Made by a program: the position numbers and the translations under genes. This document shows, piece by piece, positions 51,254 through 59,897 of a stretch of 64,000 nt of DNA; the stretch's first letter is position 1; each line of letters begins with the position of its first letter. This DNA comes from Prochlorococcus marinus XMU1406 (GTDB lineage: Bacteria > Cyanobacteriota > Cyanobacteriia > PCC-6307 > Cyanobiaceae). The notes under the pieces are model-generated. The model had not been told where the DNA came from, did not search any database, and saw nothing but the letters and a program-made list of their open reading frames with translations. The DNA is taken from contig NZ_JAAORG010000003.1 in NCBI RefSeq assembly GCF_017696055.1, positions 434,001-498,000 on the forward strand, given 5' to 3'.

Positions 51254-54085
51254 TTAATTTTTTTCATTAACGTCAGTTTTAGGTTGAAACATAAACATTG
51301 AATAAATAACATTTCTCCTCATATTAGTCATCATTTCTAGAAACATATCATATCCTTCATTTTTGTACTCTATTAGAGGATCTTTTTGGCCGTAACCTCT
51401 CAATCCAACTGATTCCCTTAAGGAATCCATTGATTGAAGATGTTCTCGCCATAAATTATCTATTTGCTGTAAGATGAAAAATCTTTCAGCTTCTCTCATT
51501 AATCCTGGACGAATCTTCTCTATTTGAGATTCCTTCAAATCATAAGATATTCGTAATTGTTCTTGCAAATAGTTTTTTAATTCTTCTATGGAAAGTAAAT
51601 TAACATCTTCAACTTTAAGATCATCTAATAAATATATAAATTCCTTGACTTTAGAAATTAATTGATCAATATTCCATTCTTCAGGTGGAAGATCAGGATT
51701 AATATAAGCCTCTACAATTTCACTCATTGTTCTTTCTCCGTACCCTATTACTTGTCTCTTTAAATCAATTCCCTGTAAAACTCTTATTCTTTCGCTATAT
51801 ACAGCTTTTCTTTGATTATTCATTACCTCATCATATTCGAAAACTTGTTTTCTAATATCGTAATAATAAGTTTCTACTTTCTTTTGAGCACTTTCTAAAG
51901 ACCTAGTAAGCATTCCTGATTCGATAGGCATATCTTCGTCAACTCTAAATGCATTCATTAAATTTGCTACCCTATCTCCTCCAAAAATTCTTAATAAATT
52001 ATCTTCCAAAGATAAAAAGAATCTAGTACTTCCAAGATCACCTTGCCTTCCAGCTCTACCTCTAAGTTGGTTATCTACTCTTCTTGATTCATGCCTCTCA
52101 GTACCGATAACATGTAAACCGCCAGCCTCTCTCACTTTTTTCTCTTCATTAATCAAAACTTGTTCATATTCTTTCTTGACATCTGATAATGATTCTCTCA
52201 AAAGCTTTATCAAGTTATCTTTAGTTGGTGCTTTTTCTGCAGCTGTAGCTATTCTGTCATCTAGTTCTAAGATAGAAAGTTGTCTCTCTCCCCAATTTTC
52301 AACAAGTTTATTAGATAAAAGAGAAAGTTTTTTTTCAATTGCTTCATCTAGTTTGCAAGGGAATAGACTGGTTGAAGTGTCTGCAATATTCTTTTTCAGA
52401 TTTGAGACCACCTTTGAAGAAAAACCGCCCTTAGATTTTGAAGTTCTTTGCTTAGGAATTGGAGGTTTATGCTCATTATCTGGCTTTACTAGCAAAGGAA
52501 CTAAAATCTCTTTTAATTTAAGTCTTGCCATATAGTCACTGTTACCACCGAGGATTATATCTGTGCCCCTTCCAGCCATATTAGTCGCAATAGTAACAGC
52601 ACCTGCTCTTCCTGCCTGAGCAACAATTTCCGCCTCACGTTCAACATTCTCTGGCTTAGCATTTAACAAATTATGCGGGATTTTTTCTTCCGATAAAAGT
52701 GAACTCAATAGCTCACTTTTTTCGACACTTGTTGTGCCAACTAAAACAGGTCTACCATCTTTATGAATTTGTGCAGTTTCTTTGGCAACGGCTTTCCATT
52801 TACCTATCTCGGTCTTAAATACTTGATCAGACCAATCTTGTCTCTTCCTTATTTGATTTGTCGGTATAACAGTTGATTCTAATTTATAAGTTTTTTCAAA
52901 TTCGACTTCCTCAGTTTTTGCAGTTCCTGTCATACCTGCTAGACCAGGATATAGGAGAAAAAAATTCTGATAAGTAATGGATGCTAATGTTTGAGTTTCA
53001 GGCTGAATTTTAAGATTCTCTTTTGCTTCTATTGCTTGATGTTGTCCATCACTCCAACGCCTTCCTGGCATTACCCTACCAGTAAATTCATCGACTATCA
53101 CAGCCTCATCATTTTTAATGATGTAATTTACATCCTTGATAAAAAGTTCTTTAGCTTTTAAAGCATTAGTTATGTAGTGTGCCCAAGGATCTTGAGGATT
53201 ATATAGATCACTAACTCCCAAATAATCCTCACATTTAGCAAAACCCTGATCGGTTAAAATGCAGCTTCTTTGTTTTTCATCAACTTCATAATCCCCTTCT
53301 GGATCAATCCCATCTTTACTCAATTCTTTTGCTTTAATAAGAGATGATGATAATTCTGCAGCTTTTTGATATTTTTCTTGAGGTCTCTCAACCTGTCCTG
53401 ATATGATGAGCGGTGTTCTTGCTTCGTCAATTAAAATTGAATCTACTTCATCAATAACACAATAATTAAATTTTCTTTGCACTACCTCATCAATATTAGT
53501 AGCCATATTATCTCTCAAATAATCAAATCCAAGCTCAGAATTAGTAGCATATGTAATGTCGCAATCATAATTTTTTTTCCTCTCCGAAGGACTCATATCT
53601 TGTTGAATCAAGCCAACTGATAAGCCCAAAAAACGATGTACTTGTCCCATCCATTCAGCGTCTCTACGCGCTAAATAGTCATTTACAGTAACGACATGAA
53701 CTCCTTTACCAGTTAAAGCATTCAAATAGCAAGGCAAAGTTGCAACAAGTGTTTTCCCTTCACCTGTTTTCATCTCAGCTATTTGACACTCATGTAAAAC
53801 CATTCCACCTATCAACTGAACGTCAAAATGCCTCATATCTAATACTCTTTTACCTGCTTCCCTCACAATCGCAAAAGCTTTAGGAAGAGCTTCCTGCAAA
53901 GCTTCTTTTTGTTTATTAATACTTTTTTCGTTAGAAATACTTGATTTTAGTTTACTAGTTTCGCTACGTAATGCTTCATCAGTAAATTGAGCTATTTCTT
54001 CTTCTAAAAAGTTTATTTCTTCTACTATTGGCTGATATCGCTTTAACTTTCGGGTATTCGGATCTCCCAACAAAAGTTTTAGCAT
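51254..54085 (-). CDS. secA: Preprotein translocase ATPase SecA
   Basis: SecA drives protein export through SecYEG. The 943-residue protein has Walker A MKTGEGKT (residues 105-112), DEVD at 211-214, [20 protein letters not shown] of NBD1, the preprotein cross-linking region, and NBD2 with [17 protein letters not shown] and [20 protein letters not shown]. An insertion of about 80 residues between the two, typical of cyanobacteria, includes Lys/Pro-rich [20 protein letters not shown]. The C-terminus ends [14 protein letters not shown] with no zinc-binding Cys cluster. Confidence 0.97.
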   Translation of the reverse strand: MLKLLLGDPNTRKLKRYQPIVEEINFLEEEIAQFTDEALRSETSKLKSSISNEKSINKQKEALQEALPKAFAIVREAGKRVLDMRHFDVQLIGGMVLHECQIAEMKTGEGKTLVATLPCYLNALTGKGVHVVTVNDYLARRDAEWMGQVHRFLGLSVGLIQQDMSPSERKKNYDCDITYATNSELGFDYLRDNMATNIDEVVQRKFNYCVIDEVDSILIDEARTPLIISGQVERPQEKYQKAAELSSSLIKAKELSKDGIDPEGDYEVDEKQRSCILTDQGFAKCEDYLGVSDLYNPQDPWAHYITNALKAKELFIKDVNYIIKNDEAVIVDEFTGRVMPGRRWSDGQHQAIEAKENLKIQPETQTLASITYQNFFLLYPGLAGMTGTAKTEEVEFEKTYKLESTVIPTNQIRKRQDWSDQVFKTEIGKWKAVAKETAQIHKDGRPVLVGTTSVEKSELLSSLLSEEKIPHNLLNAKPENVEREAEIVAQAGRAGAVTIATNMAGRGTDIILGGNSDYMARLKLKEILVPLLVKPDNEHKPPIPKQRTSKSKGGFSSKVVSNLKKNIADTSTSLFPCKLDEAIEKKLSLLSNKLVENWGERQLSILELDDRIATAAEKAPTKDNLIKLLRESLSDVKKEYEQVLINEEKKVREAGGLHVIGTERHESRRVDNQLRGRAGRQGDLGSTRFFLSLEDNLLRIFGGDRVANLMNAFRVDEDMPIESGMLTRSLESAQKKVETYYYDIRKQVFEYDEVMNNQRKAVYSERIRVLQGIDLKRQVIGYGERTMSEIVEAYINPDLPPEEWNIDQLISKVKEFIYLLDDLKVEDVNLLSIEELKNYLQEQLRISYDLKESQIEKIRPGLMREAERFFILQQIDNLWREHLQSMDSLRESVGLRGYGQKDPLIEYKNEGYDMFLEMMTNMRRNVIYSMFMFQPKTDVNEKN

Positions 54086-54255
54086 GATTGTATTCCTTAA
54101 AAAATTATCCTATTACAAACATTATAAATTAGTGCGTTACAACTCAATGAGGAAATCCTATTTTTTTTATTTTTGTAGAAAATGTACATTATGGTATTGA
54201 AATAGAAATAACCAAAAATGCTTGATAATCATCAATATTTAATTTTTGAATAATT

Positions 54256-54711
54256 ATGCGAGAATTTTTTTTAGTTAAACATTCGAAAGGAGCAATAGGG
54301 TTAAGATTTTTTGGATTGGGGCCAAATTTTAAGCCAAATAATGGATTACGAAAGCTACAATCTTTTCTGAATATTAATACTTTCTGGGCCCAAAATAGAA
54401 CAATTAAGGATCTTAAGAAATGTCTATCTAATAGCGATGTAATCATAAGTATTTGGGTTGGTTCTGAAATAGTTGGTTTTGGCAGAGCTTTATCAGATGG
54501 GGTTTATCGAGGAGTACTTTGGGATATTGTCATAGATCAGAATTATCAAGGAAAAGGATACGGTAAATTAATTGTCCAAAGTCTTTTAAATTCAAAAAAA
54601 ATAAGAAATACAAAAAAAGTATATTTAATGACTACAAATAAAAAATTATTTTATTCGCAAATAGAATTTAAAGAAGTTCACTCTCAAAACTTACTAATTC
54701 GTGAAATATGA
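54256..54711 (+). CDS. GNAT family N-acetyltransferase
   Basis: The 151-residue protein has the GNAT core: GFGRALSDGVYRGVLWDIVI followed by the acetyl-CoA pyrophosphate loop DQNYQGKGYGKLIVQSLLNS (Q/RxxGxG/A), and a C-terminal strand KKVYLMTTNKKLFYSQIEF. The acceptor is unknown. The N-terminal 50 residues are basic and lack a recognised domain. Its stop directly abuts the convergent GtrA-like gene, with no gap. It is the last gene on the secA side before the variable zone. Confidence 0.87.
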   Translation: MREFFLVKHSKGAIGLRFFGLGPNFKPNNGLRKLQSFLNINTFWAQNRTIKDLKKCLSNSDVIISIWVGSEIVGFGRALSDGVYRGVLWDIVIDQNYQGKGYGKLIVQSLLNSKKIRNTKKVYLMTTNKKLFYSQIEFKEVHSQNLLIREI

Positions 54712-55146
54712 TTAATTCCTAAATGAAAAATATTTTGATCCTAAAAAGTTATTCAAAGAAGCTACAAAAGCTCCAAAAAACCAAGCAATCTTATAATTTT
54801 TAGTTATGAGATTAACCAAATAAATTACAAAAGACATTTCTATTGCCCCTAAAAAATAAATCAAACAAAAAATCGAAAAAGACTTGATTAGCGGTTGCTT
54901 TGATGCAGAGCTAAACACCCAAATTTTAGCAAAAATGAATGAAATTAAAATTCCCGCAGAATAACCTAAGAAGGATGCAAATACAATATTTTTATAAACA
55001 AAATATAAAAGTGAAAAAATAATAAAATTTAAAATGGACGCTAAAAATCCAGTAATTACAAATTTAATAATTTGAAAATTATTGGTTTTTATGAATTTAT
55101 ACAATAAAAAAATTTTTATATCATTATATCCTAATTCAAGATACAA
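54712..55146 (-). CDS. GtrA-like four-helix membrane protein
   Basis: The 144-residue protein has four membrane helices, FVITGFLASILNFIIFSLLYF, NIVFASFLGYSAGILISFIF, KSFSIFCLIYFLGAIEMSFV and IAWFFGAFVASLNNFLGSKY, with the GtrA pattern of F-x-x-x-G in TM1 and a C-terminal NFLGSKYFSFRN ending typical of this family. GtrA proteins help flip undecaprenyl- or polyprenyl-linked sugars for surface glycan modification. No partner glycosyltransferase is adjacent. It overlaps the SnoaL-like gene by 11 bases. Confidence 0.84.
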   Translation of the reverse strand: MYLELGYNDIKIFLLYKFIKTNNFQIIKFVITGFLASILNFIIFSLLYFVYKNIVFASFLGYSAGILISFIFAKIWVFSSASKQPLIKSFSIFCLIYFLGAIEMSFVIYLVNLITKNYKIAWFFGAFVASLNNFLGSKYFSFRN

Positions 55147-55567
55147 ACCTTGAGTAAAGCCATCTTATAAATGGCCCTAATATTGGGACTGGACCAAAAG
55201 TGGGTCCACAAAAATCAAAGTAATCTCGATGTTCCTTAATTAATCCATTTTTAGAAAAAATTAGTCTTGTTATACCTGGATAAATAAATTCTATACCCTT
55301 TATTTTCAACCCCATTGTCCATTCAACAAATCCATATTTTCCAGTAATAGAAATTGCATGAGTCTCTAAGTAAACATCATCACATCTTTTAACCAAGTTT
55401 TCTTGTGCTTCGATATAAGAATTTAAGCCTTTTTTTTCCTGAGTTGGATCAATGAAAATAACATCATCATTATAAAATTCTGCCCATTTTTGTTTTGATG
55501 GAGCATCTTGACCATAAGATTTAGTAAACAACTCTTTTAAATCTTTAACAGAAATCACTTTAGACAT
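55136..55567 (-). CDS. SnoaL-like / NTF2-fold protein
   Basis: The 143-residue soluble protein has the cone-shaped NTF2-like pattern: an N-terminal helix with KWAEFYNDDVIFIDPTQEKK, GLNSYIEAQENLVKRCDDVY and strands GFVEWTMGLKIKGIEFIYPG and GLIKEHRDYFDFCGPTFG. It resembles SnoaL_2 proteins, which include isomerases and small-molecule binding proteins. The substrate is unknown. It overlaps the GtrA gene, so the pair forms a small operon. It begins 46 bases from the decayed tRNA-Gly copy. Confidence 0.78.
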   Translation of the reverse strand: MSKVISVKDLKELFTKSYGQDAPSKQKWAEFYNDDVIFIDPTQEKKGLNSYIEAQENLVKRCDDVYLETHAISITGKYGFVEWTMGLKIKGIEFIYPGITRLIFSKNGLIKEHRDYFDFCGPTFGPVPILGPFIRWLYSRFVS

Positions 55568-55612
55568 TTCACAACATTATTTTTACCTAATCTAAGGCAA
55601 ATTGGCCTTTTC

Positions 55613-55643
55613 AGCGGATGAAGAGATACAAACTTTCGATATT
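55613..55643 (-). repeat. Decayed copy of the tRNA-Gly 3' half (attachment-site-like direct repeat)
   Basis: These 31 bases match 59766-59796, the 3' acceptor stem plus T arm of tRNA-Gly (GCC), in the same orientation with 27 identical positions. The first 15 (AGCGGATGAAGAGAT) match exactly. Three of the four differences are G-to-A or C-to-T changes toward A+T. The two copies bracket 4.1 kb with the carbamoyltransferase cassette. This is the arrangement left when an element integrates at a tRNA 3' end; it is a remnant, not a functional tRNA. Confidence 0.85.
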
Positions 55644-55947
55644 ATTACTTAACCGAAAGTATAATATTTGTTTAATTGCTCTATTTAAATTAACTAATTA
55701 AATTAATTCACTAATTAACCCTTTGTATGCTTTTATCTTAAATTAGGTAATTATGATGAAAAGAGAATCCAAAAAATATATTTGAACTTTAAATTAAAAT
55801 AAATGACAAGATTTGGTTAATTAAGAAGATAAAGTGAAGTGAAAATTTTTCTATTAGATAAGTTAATTAACCATACAAAGAAATTATCTTTAAAAGGAAA
55901 AATTAAAAAAAAATTTAATAGCAAAGTTTAAAATTGAAAGTTTATAG

Positions 55948-55953
55948 TATAAT
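55948..55953 (+). promoter_or_regulatory. Probable -10 box of the carbamoyltransferase cassette
   Basis: A perfect TATAAT lies 36 bases before the ATG at 55989. There is no convincing -35 hexamer, which is common in these A+T-rich genomes. The start site would fall near 55960, just before the 55967-55982 palindrome. Confidence 0.45.
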
Positions 55954-55966
55954 TTACCAAGATATT

Positions 55967-55982
55967 TTAGTGTTCACACTAA
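55967..55982. promoter_or_regulatory. Perfect 16-bp palindrome (possible operator or RNA hairpin)
   Basis: TTAGTGTTCACACTAA has 7-base arms around a 2-base centre and lies between the TATAAT and the start codon at 55989. Its position fits a dimeric repressor operator or a hairpin near the ribosome-binding site. No regulator gene is present in the cassette, and no clear Shine-Dalgarno sequence is visible. Confidence 0.5.
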
Positions 55983-55988
55983 CAATGA

Positions 55989-57845
55989 ATGGATAAATAT
56001 ATATTAGGTATTTCTTGCTTTTATCATGATAGTGCAGCTTCATTAATTCTGAATGGCGAAATAGTTGCTGCTGTACAAGAAGAAAGATTTTCTAGAAAAA
56101 AGCATGATGCAAGATTTCCTAAAAATGCCATAAGATATTGTCTGAAATCTCAGAATATTGGCCTTCGCGATATTGAATTTATTGTTTATTATGAAAAACC
56201 TCTTCTAACCTTTGAGCGCTTGTTAGAAACTTATCTTGGAGCGGCGCCAAGAGGTATAAGGTCATTTATAGCTGCTATGCAAGTATGGTTAAAAGAAAAA
56301 TTATTTTTAAAATCTCAATTAAAAAAAGAGCTTGAATCTTTAAATAGAGAATTTTGCCCTCAAAAAAAGTTTTCTATTCCAAATCTTCTATTTTCAGAAC
56401 ATCATTACTCACACGCTGCTGCTGCATTTTATCCAAGTCCCTTTGAAGATGCAGCAATACTTTGCATGGATGGAGTGGGAGAGTGGGCTACAACATCTGC
56501 TTGGATTGGTGAAAGTAATAAAATCAATTCCCTTTGGGAAATCAGTTTTCCTCACTCTCTTGGTCTTCTTTATTCAGCCTTCACTTATTACTGCGGATTT
56601 AAAGTAAATTCTGGAGAATATAAATTAATGGGTTTAGCTCCTTATGGAAAACCAAAATATTCAAAACTTATAAAAGATCATCTAATTGAGATTAAACAAG
56701 ATGGATCTTTTAAATTAAACATAAGTTACTTTAAATATCACCGTGGATTTGAAATGACAAGTAAAAAATTTCATAAATTATTTGGAGCAAAACCAAGACA
56801 AAAAGAGGAGGAATTAAATCAATTTCACATGGACTTAGCTTCTTCAATTCAAGAAGTAACAGAGGAAATAGTTATAAAACTAGCAAAATCTTTAAAAAAA
56901 GAAACGAATAAAAAAAATCTTTGCCTCGCTGGTGGAGTTGCTCTCAATTGTGTAGCTAATGGCAAGTTACTGAAAGAAAAAATATTTGAAAATATTTGGA
57001 TTCAGCCAGCAAGTGGGGATGCAGGGTCTTCTATCGGTGCAGCTCTTATTGCGTGGCATCAACATTTAGATCAGCCGCGAGAAGTAAAAGAAAATGACTC
57101 CATGAAAGGTACATATCTAGGATGTGAATTTTCAAATAATGAAATCACAAAATATTTAAATGAGATTAATGCACCTTTTAAATCATTAAAGGATAAAGAT
57201 TTATTTTTATTACTTGCAGATTTACTAAATAAAGGGAAAGTTATTGGTTGGTTTAATGGTCCTATGGAGTTCGGGCCAAGAGCCTTAGGTGGGAGGTCTA
57301 TCATTGGAGATCCTCGCAACCAAAATATGCAAAGTGTGATGAACTTAAAAATAAAGTATAGAGAAAGTTTTCGTCCATTTGCGCCCTCAATTCTTGAAGA
57401 AGATCTTTCAACTCAATTTGAACTAAATCAAAAAAGTCCTTACATGTTATTAGTTTCACCGGTTAAAAAAGATTTATGCAAAGAGATGACATCAGAACAA
57501 AAAAAACTTTTTGGAATAGAAAAATTGAACATACCAAGATCATCGATTCCTGCAGTAACACATATAGATTTCTCAGCAAGAATACAAACTGTCAGCGAAA
57601 AAACAAATCCCCGTTACTATCAATTAATTAATGCCTTTAAGCAAAAAACAGGATGTCCTTCAGTTGTTAATACATCATTTAATGTTAGAGGAGAGCCAAT
57701 TGTTTGTACGCCTCAAGATGCTTATAGATGTTTTATGAGAACAGAGATGGATGTACTTGTTCTCCAAAATCAAATTTTATTAAAATCTGAACAAAAAACT
57801 AAAGGTAATAATGAAAACTGGCAACAGGAGTTTGAATTAGATTAA
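55989..57845 (+). CDS. NodU/CmcH family carbamoyltransferase
   Basis: The 618-residue protein belongs to the O-carbamoyltransferases that use carbamoyl phosphate and ATP. The N-terminal Kae1-like domain has GISCFYHDSAASLILNGEIV, LLFSEHHYSHAAAAFYPSPF (metal-binding histidines) and ILCMDGVGEWATTSAWIGE, plus CLAGGVALNCVANGKLL. The C-terminal YrdC-like domain has PMEFGPRALGGRSIIGDPRN and VVNTSFNVRGEPIVCTPQDA. In known cases these enzymes carbamoylate sugars or natural products. It is the first gene of a four-gene cassette; the next start is 2 bases after its stop. Confidence 0.95.
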   Translation: MDKYILGISCFYHDSAASLILNGEIVAAVQEERFSRKKHDARFPKNAIRYCLKSQNIGLRDIEFIVYYEKPLLTFERLLETYLGAAPRGIRSFIAAMQVWLKEKLFLKSQLKKELESLNREFCPQKKFSIPNLLFSEHHYSHAAAAFYPSPFEDAAILCMDGVGEWATTSAWIGESNKINSLWEISFPHSLGLLYSAFTYYCGFKVNSGEYKLMGLAPYGKPKYSKLIKDHLIEIKQDGSFKLNISYFKYHRGFEMTSKKFHKLFGAKPRQKEEELNQFHMDLASSIQEVTEEIVIKLAKSLKKETNKKNLCLAGGVALNCVANGKLLKEKIFENIWIQPASGDAGSSIGAALIAWHQHLDQPREVKENDSMKGTYLGCEFSNNEITKYLNEINAPFKSLKDKDLFLLLADLLNKGKVIGWFNGPMEFGPRALGGRSIIGDPRNQNMQSVMNLKIKYRESFRPFAPSILEEDLSTQFELNQKSPYMLLVSPVKKDLCKEMTSEQKKLFGIEKLNIPRSSIPAVTHIDFSARIQTVSEKTNPRYYQLINAFKQKTGCPSVVNTSFNVRGEPIVCTPQDAYRCFMRTEMDVLVLQNQILLKSEQKTKGNNENWQQEFELD

Positions 57846-57847
57846 AA

Positions 57848-58234
57848 ATGAATAATTTAAGCAAAAAACAACTCCGTAACTTTGGATATCTAATTGGGTT
57901 TGGAATTCCCCTTATCATAGGATGGTTTATCCCAATAATTTGGGGCCATAGCTTTAGATTCTGGACCATATGGGTTGGAATAATATCAATACTTCTAGCT
58001 ATTTTTAAGCCAGGCTTATTAGATTATCCATATAGATTTTGGATGAAGATAGGTCATGTTTTAGGATGGATAAATAGTCGTATTATTCTTGGAATAGTTT
58101 TCATATTTATATTGCAACCTATAGCAATGATTATGAAGCTAACAGGTTATGATCCTCTTCAAAAAAAGAGAGGCAAAAAATCATACAAAGAATATAAAAC
58201 AAATCGCAAATGCAACCTTACAAAAATTTTTTAA
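57848..58234 (+). CDS. SxtJ-like membrane protein
   Basis: The 128-residue protein has three hydrophobic helices, NFGYLIGFGIPLIIGWFIPI, FWTIWVGIISILLAIFKPGL and IILGIVFIFILQPIAMIMKL, with the conserved LGWINSRIILG turn, and a basic tail KKRGKKSYKEYKTNRK. It resembles the SxtJ family, which repeatedly follows carbamoyltransferases in bacterial gene clusters. Its biochemical role is not known. It starts 2 bases after the carbamoyltransferase stop and ends 1 base before the next gene. Confidence 0.86.
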   Translation: MNNLSKKQLRNFGYLIGFGIPLIIGWFIPIIWGHSFRFWTIWVGIISILLAIFKPGLLDYPYRFWMKIGHVLGWINSRIILGIVFIFILQPIAMIMKLTGYDPLQKKRGKKSYKEYKTNRKCNLTKIF

Positions 58235-58235
58235 G

Positions 58236-58397
58236 ATGAAAGACTTTTTAGAACTAATAAATGATATTTGGGATTTTTTAAAGGTTCGAAAAAAATACTG
58301 GTTAGCTCCTCTAATCATTACTCTTATTCTGATGGGGGCACTCATTATTTTTACTCAAGGATCAGTTGTAGCTCCTTTTATATATTCCATTTTCTAA
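58236..58397 (+). CDS. Mini membrane protein (DUF5989-like, 53 aa)
   Basis: The frame opens at 58149, but the start is set at the ATG at 58236 (MKDFLELINDIWDFLKVRKK), right after the SxtJ-like stop. The protein has one amphipathic N-terminal helix, a KYW turn and one membrane helix (YWLAPLIITLILMGALIIFT), ending GSVVAPFIYSIF. This matches the small DUF5989-type proteins that sit beside SxtJ genes. Its function is unknown; it may stabilise the carbamoyltransferase complex at the membrane. Confidence 0.84.
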   Translation: MKDFLELINDIWDFLKVRKKYWLAPLIITLILMGALIIFTQGSVVAPFIYSIF

Positions 58398-58411
58398 TTA
58401 GTAAAGTTTTT

Positions 58412-59572
58412 ATGGAAAGCAAAAAAATAAAATATTTAAGTATTGGCATTGTAATAGTATTTTTCTCATCATTAATTGCTATTTTTGATCAGCTTCTCTT
58501 GAATTACTCAAATAGAGATAAAAGAATAATATCAGAAACAGTTATACCCAAAAAACTCAAAAAATATTTCAAAGACAAAACTTATACAAAGCACAATATT
58601 GGCTTAATTATCAATGAAGGTTCTTTTGTGAGACAAGATTTAATAGATCATAGGCATCATGATGACACAGATCTTGACCACAAAATTACTTTAACGAACA
58701 ACAAGTCCAATAATTCAATTTGGATTTTTGGAGATTCTTGGGGTGAGGGGTTGATAACTAATGAAATTAAGAACCGTACTTTAGAAAAAACGATTAATAA
58801 AAAAAGGGAAGGAAAATTAAGAATCTTTGGTCATGCTTCATGGTCCCCATTATTATTCAATTTAGTTTATAGGCATAGAAGAAACTTCTATAATGAAAAG
58901 CCAAATATAATTGTATTTTTTATTGATCAAACTGATATTGGAGATGATTTTTGTAGATATAGGCCATACACCATTCGTTCAAAAGAAAATGAATTAATAG
59001 GAGTATTAGATGAAAATAATGCAGGTGGTCACGCAGATGCGGGAGTAATTCTTGGCAACTACAAAGCATTTGGAGAAGAAAAATCAGGAATCGCTTATTC
59101 CTTAATTTGGATAGCCCAGAAATTTATTTCCCAAAAAACATCTATTCCAGGACTGAATAGTTGCAATTATTTTGATATTGTACCTTATCAGTTAGGTCAA
59201 AATAGCTCACCAAATGGTACTAATATTAATGATTATATTTCCTATTTTCGCTCAAACGTTATTGACTTAGTTAATGAAATTAATAATGATTTAGAAAATA
59301 CAAAAATTGTATTTATCACTCATGACTGGGCACAACATAATTTAAAGGAAAATCACTCTGATTTTATGCCAAATAATATAAAAAATATCTTTGCAAGTAT
59401 CGTAAAAGAAAATGACCTAAACATTCATCATTATCATCTGGATTTCAATACTTTTTATAGAAATTCCACTCTAAAAAAAACTTTTCAATATCCCAAAGAT
59501 AAATTTAGTCATTTAAACGATTACAGTACATTAGGTAAATTTATTGGCAATAAAATTAATAGTTTTAATTAA
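58412..59572 (+). CDS. Membrane-anchored SGNH/GDSL-like hydrolase family protein
   Basis: The frame opens at 58268 but overlaps the previous gene, so the start is set at the ATG at 58412, giving 386 residues. A signal-anchor helix (YLSIGIVIVFFSSLIAIFDQ) leads to an extracytoplasmic domain. It has the SGNH block I GDSW (Ser109 in IWIFGDSWGEG), a block with FGHASWSPLLFN, FFIDQTDIGDD and a late DKFSHLNDYSTLG that can provide the catalytic Asp/His. Such proteins often add or remove acyl groups on surface polysaccharides. The block III Gly-Asn is not clear, so activity is uncertain. Confidence 0.78.
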   Translation: MESKKIKYLSIGIVIVFFSSLIAIFDQLLLNYSNRDKRIISETVIPKKLKKYFKDKTYTKHNIGLIINEGSFVRQDLIDHRHHDDTDLDHKITLTNNKSNNSIWIFGDSWGEGLITNEIKNRTLEKTINKKREGKLRIFGHASWSPLLFNLVYRHRRNFYNEKPNIIVFFIDQTDIGDDFCRYRPYTIRSKENELIGVLDENNAGGHADAGVILGNYKAFGEEKSGIAYSLIWIAQKFISQKTSIPGLNSCNYFDIVPYQLGQNSSPNGTNINDYISYFRSNVIDLVNEINNDLENTKIVFITHDWAQHNLKENHSDFMPNNIKNIFASIVKENDLNIHHYHLDFNTFYRNSTLKKTFQYPKDKFSHLNDYSTLGKFIGNKINSFN

Positions 59573-59765
59573 ATACACTACTTCCTGGGTAATTCGTAAA
59601 TTTAAAACAAGTTTTATAAATTTTGAATTAATAGCTTATTAATACTTTAAAAAATTTTAAATTTTCTATGCTTTTTTTTAAGCAGTATCATTTCTCTACA
59701 ATTATCAAAAACGTTTCTTTGGCAAATTTAACCAATTGAAAAAGTTCTCATATATTTTCTAAGTA

Positions 59766-59837
59766 AGCGGATGAAGAGATTCGAACTCTCGACATTCTCC
59801 TTGGCAAGGAGATGCTCTACCACTGAGCTACATCCGC
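59766..59837 (-). tRNA. trnG: tRNA-Gly (GCC)
   Basis: On the minus strand the acceptor stem GCGGATG pairs with CATCCGC, the anticodon loop is TTGCCAA giving GCC, and the T arm contains GTTCGAAT. CCA is not encoded. The 3' end faces the island at lower coordinates, and a decayed copy of its 3' half lies at 55613-55643. This makes it the probable integration target. Confidence 0.97.
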
Positions 59838-59897
59838 AGAACAATATCATTTTATCTCAAAGGAGGGATCAATGATAGAAATAATTAATTTTTTCAA

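Larger units (their letters stand above)
55568..55988. other. Gene-free A+T-rich gap at the island border
   Basis: No credible gene is visible; the longest Met-started frames here are about 10 codons. The stretch contains the decayed tRNA-Gly 3' copy (55613-55643), several GTTAATTAA-type repeats (for example around 55713 and 55862), an inverted pair CTTTGTATG (55721-55729) and CATACAAAG (55872-55880), a -10-like TATAAT (55948-55953) and a 16-bp palindrome (55967-55982) just before the carbamoyltransferase start. Confidence 0.6.

Noticed and set aside
58149-58235. 29-residue extension of the DUF5989-like protein
   Set aside because: It overlaps the SxtJ-like coding end; the ATG at 58236 gives the canonical small protein.
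58268-58411. 48-residue extension of the SGNH-like protein
   Set aside because: It overlaps the DUF5989-like gene in another frame and reads as Ser/Tyr-rich shadow sequence; the ATG at 58412 precedes a proper signal anchor.
55568-59765. Integrase, transposase or CRISPR array in the island
   Set aside because: All frames were inspected; none shows recombinase or transposase motifs, and there are no regular repeats with spacers.
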